The notes under the pieces: model-generated | The model's input: the letters and a program-made list of their open reading frames with translations, nothing else | What the model was told of the DNA's origin: nothing | Database searches by the model: none | Origin: Alphaproteobacteria bacterium | GTDB taxonomy: Bacteria > Pseudomonadota > Alphaproteobacteria > Rhodobacterales > Rhodobacteraceae | Length of the DNA: 7,249 bases | NCBI GenBank assembly: GCA_024279075.1 | Contig: JAJRRX010000390.1 | Span: forward strand, 1-7,249 | Direction of reading: 5' to 3' | Made by a program: the position numbers and the translations under genes | Part shown: positions 6,732-7,249 of the stretch, piece after piece | Position numbering within the stretch: the first letter of the stretch is position 1 | How the letters are laid out: each line of letters begins with the position of its first letter

Positions 6732-6739
6732 ATACTCGG

Positions 6740-6946
6740 ATGGCTAATGGCACCGTAAAATGGTTTAACGCTTCAAAAGGCTTCGGCTTCATTCAACCAG
6801 AAAATGGTGGCAGCGATGTGTTTGTGCACATTTCAGCTGTTGAAGCTGCTGGTCTTTCTGGCTTGGACGACAACCAAAAAGTAACCTACGAACTGGAAAC
6901 AGGTCGTAACGGCAAAGAATCTGCTGCCCAGCTTGCCTTGGCATAG
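6740..6946 (+). CDS. CspA-family cold-shock protein
   Basis: A complete 68-residue single cold-shock domain, an OB-fold that binds single-stranded RNA and DNA and acts as an RNA chaperone. It opens with NGTVKWFNASKGFGFI, which contains the RNP1 motif KGFGFI (13-18); RNP2 is VFVHI (27-31). The length matches the family. Codon choice (many GCT, AAA, CCA) is less GC-rich than in the operon upstream, as often seen for highly expressed small genes. It is a stand-alone unit with a strong Shine-Dalgarno, a long upstream region and its own terminator. Whether it is cold-induced or constitutive cannot be told, as the family has both kinds. Confidence 0.96.
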   Translation: MANGTVKWFNASKGFGFIQPENGGSDVFVHISAVEAAGLSGLDDNQKVTYELETGRNGKESAAQLALA

Positions 6947-6951
6947 GTTCT

Positions 6952-6971
6952 GATTGAGGTAAGCCTCAATC
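6952..6971 (+). other. 8-bp perfect hairpin just after the cold-shock stop
   Basis: GATTGAGG (6952-6959) and CCTCAATC (6964-6971) pair perfectly around a TAAG loop, starting 6 bases after the stop codon. No T-run follows, so it is probably not the terminator itself. It could protect the mRNA 3' end or assist the terminator that follows. Confidence 0.6.
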
Positions 6972-6986
6972 GAATAGATATATTGA

Positions 6987-7020
6987 ACGGCGGTTTGGAT
7001 CATTCCAGACCGCCGTTTTT
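6987..7020 (+). terminator. Rho-independent terminator of the cold-shock gene
   Basis: The arms 6987-6999 and 7004-7016 form a 13-bp stem, perfect except for one G-U wobble, around a TCAT loop, followed by TTTTT at 7016-7020. Read on the minus strand the same stem is followed by fewer T (TCAATAT), so it might weakly stop transcripts running out of the tRNA gene too. Confidence 0.9.
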
Positions 7021-7114
7021 CGTTTGTAATTGTGATGCACGTTTTTGCGGCAAGAAGCTGTGAGCCCCTCGACACCAGACTTGGCATCCAATTTGCTTGT
7101 AATATTCTGAAAAA

Positions 7115-7191
7115 TGGTACCAGCGCCCTGATTTGAACAGGGGGCCTCTTGATCCACAATCAAGCGCTCTAACCTACTGAGCTACGCCGGC
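7115..7191 (-). tRNA. tRNA-His (anticodon GTG)
   Basis: On the minus strand the 77 bases fold as a full cloverleaf with encoded CCA (complement of 7115-7117). The acceptor arms are GCCGGCG (complement of 7185-7191) and CGCTGGT (complement of 7119-7125), with G-U pairs at 1:72 and 4:69. The D stem is GCTC/GAGC, the anticodon stem CTTGA/TCAAG with loop TTGTGGA (anticodon GTG, 7155-7157), and the T stem CCCTG/CAGGG with loop TTCAAAT. The base before position 1 is T rather than G, and the discriminator is A73. Most bacteria have G-1 and C73; lack of G-1 with G1:U72 and A73 is the known alphaproteobacterial variant, read by a matching histidyl-tRNA synthetase. The gene converges with the cold-shock gene. 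Confidence 0.96.
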
Positions 7192-7201
7192 ACTGAGGGG
7201 T

Positions 7202-7230
7202 GAATTACAACTGGTTTGGGCTGAATGCAA
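7202..7230 (-). promoter_or_regulatory. Possible promoter of tRNA-His
   Basis: On the minus strand, TTGCAT (complement of 7225-7230) is followed after 17 bases by TAATTC, or after 15 bases by TGTAAT, which matches five of six consensus -10 positions. Transcription would then start a few bases before the mature tRNA. The -35 match is only three of six, so this is tentative. Confidence 0.35.
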
Positions 7231-7249
7231 GCCTAAAGATGCTTGCCAC

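Larger units (their letters stand above)
6421..6739. other. 319-base gene-free region upstream of the cold-shock gene
   Basis: No credible coding frame was found. The region must hold the end of the aminotransferase transcript and the promoter and leader of the cold-shock gene, but no clear intrinsic terminator or convincing -35/-10 pair could be picked. It contains short complementary segments GAGGCC (6442-6447), GGCCTC (6468-6473) and GAGGC (6487-6491), a perfect 16-bp palindrome (6530-6545), a run of seven T at 6574-6580, and a small GTGAA/TTCAC stem (6622-6638). Long structured leaders are usual for cold-shock genes, so much of the right half may be 5' UTR. Confidence 0.6.

Noticed and set aside
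6424..6792. 122-codon minus-strand frame across the gap and the start of the cold-shock gene
   Set aside because: It overlaps the cold-shock start and leader, shows no motif and has an unnatural composition.
1..7249. Mobile elements or CRISPR arrays
   Set aside because: No transposase, integrase, terminal inverted repeats, or regularly spaced direct repeats were found.

Overview
The window looks like chromosomal DNA of an alphaproteobacterium, most likely a marine Rhodobacterales/Roseobacter-type organism. Three things point that way. The transporter is a TAXI-type TRAP system with a fused 4TM+12TM permease carrying the extra C-terminal domain common in that group. The base composition is moderately GC-rich. 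The tRNA-His has the alphaproteobacterial form: no templated G at -1, a G1:U72 pair and A73. The genus cannot be told from the sequence alone.

Layout. Bases 1-111 are the open 3' end of a gene that starts outside the window. After a gap of about 100 bases comes a tightly packed + strand cluster: a TAXI-family periplasmic solute-binding protein (212-1180), the fused TRAP permease (1267-3891), a small universal stress protein whose Shine-Dalgarno overlaps the permease stop (3903-4331), a beta-keto acid cleavage enzyme of the BKACE/DUF849 family (about 4344-5102), and a class-III PLP aminotransferase that overlaps it by 8 bases (5095-6420). A 319-base gene-free stretch with a perfect 16-bp palindrome follows. 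Next are a cold-shock protein gene (6740-6946) with a strong rho-independent terminator, and a tRNA-His(GTG) gene on the minus strand (7115-7191) with a possible promoter at the right edge.

How the genes may work together (inference). The five-gene block reads as an uptake-and-catabolism operon. The binding protein and permease import an organic acid, possibly an amino acid. The Usp protein may regulate the transporter, as TeaD does for TeaABC. The aminotransferase would turn an amino compound into a keto compound (or the reverse). The BKACE enzyme would condense a beta-keto acid with acetyl-CoA to give acetoacetate and a new acyl-CoA. A beta-amino acid or an amine-bearing carboxylate is the simplest substrate class linking the two enzymes. 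I know of no characterised pathway with this exact gene set, so this is the main candidate for a new system here. The cold-shock and tRNA genes look like unrelated housekeeping neighbours.
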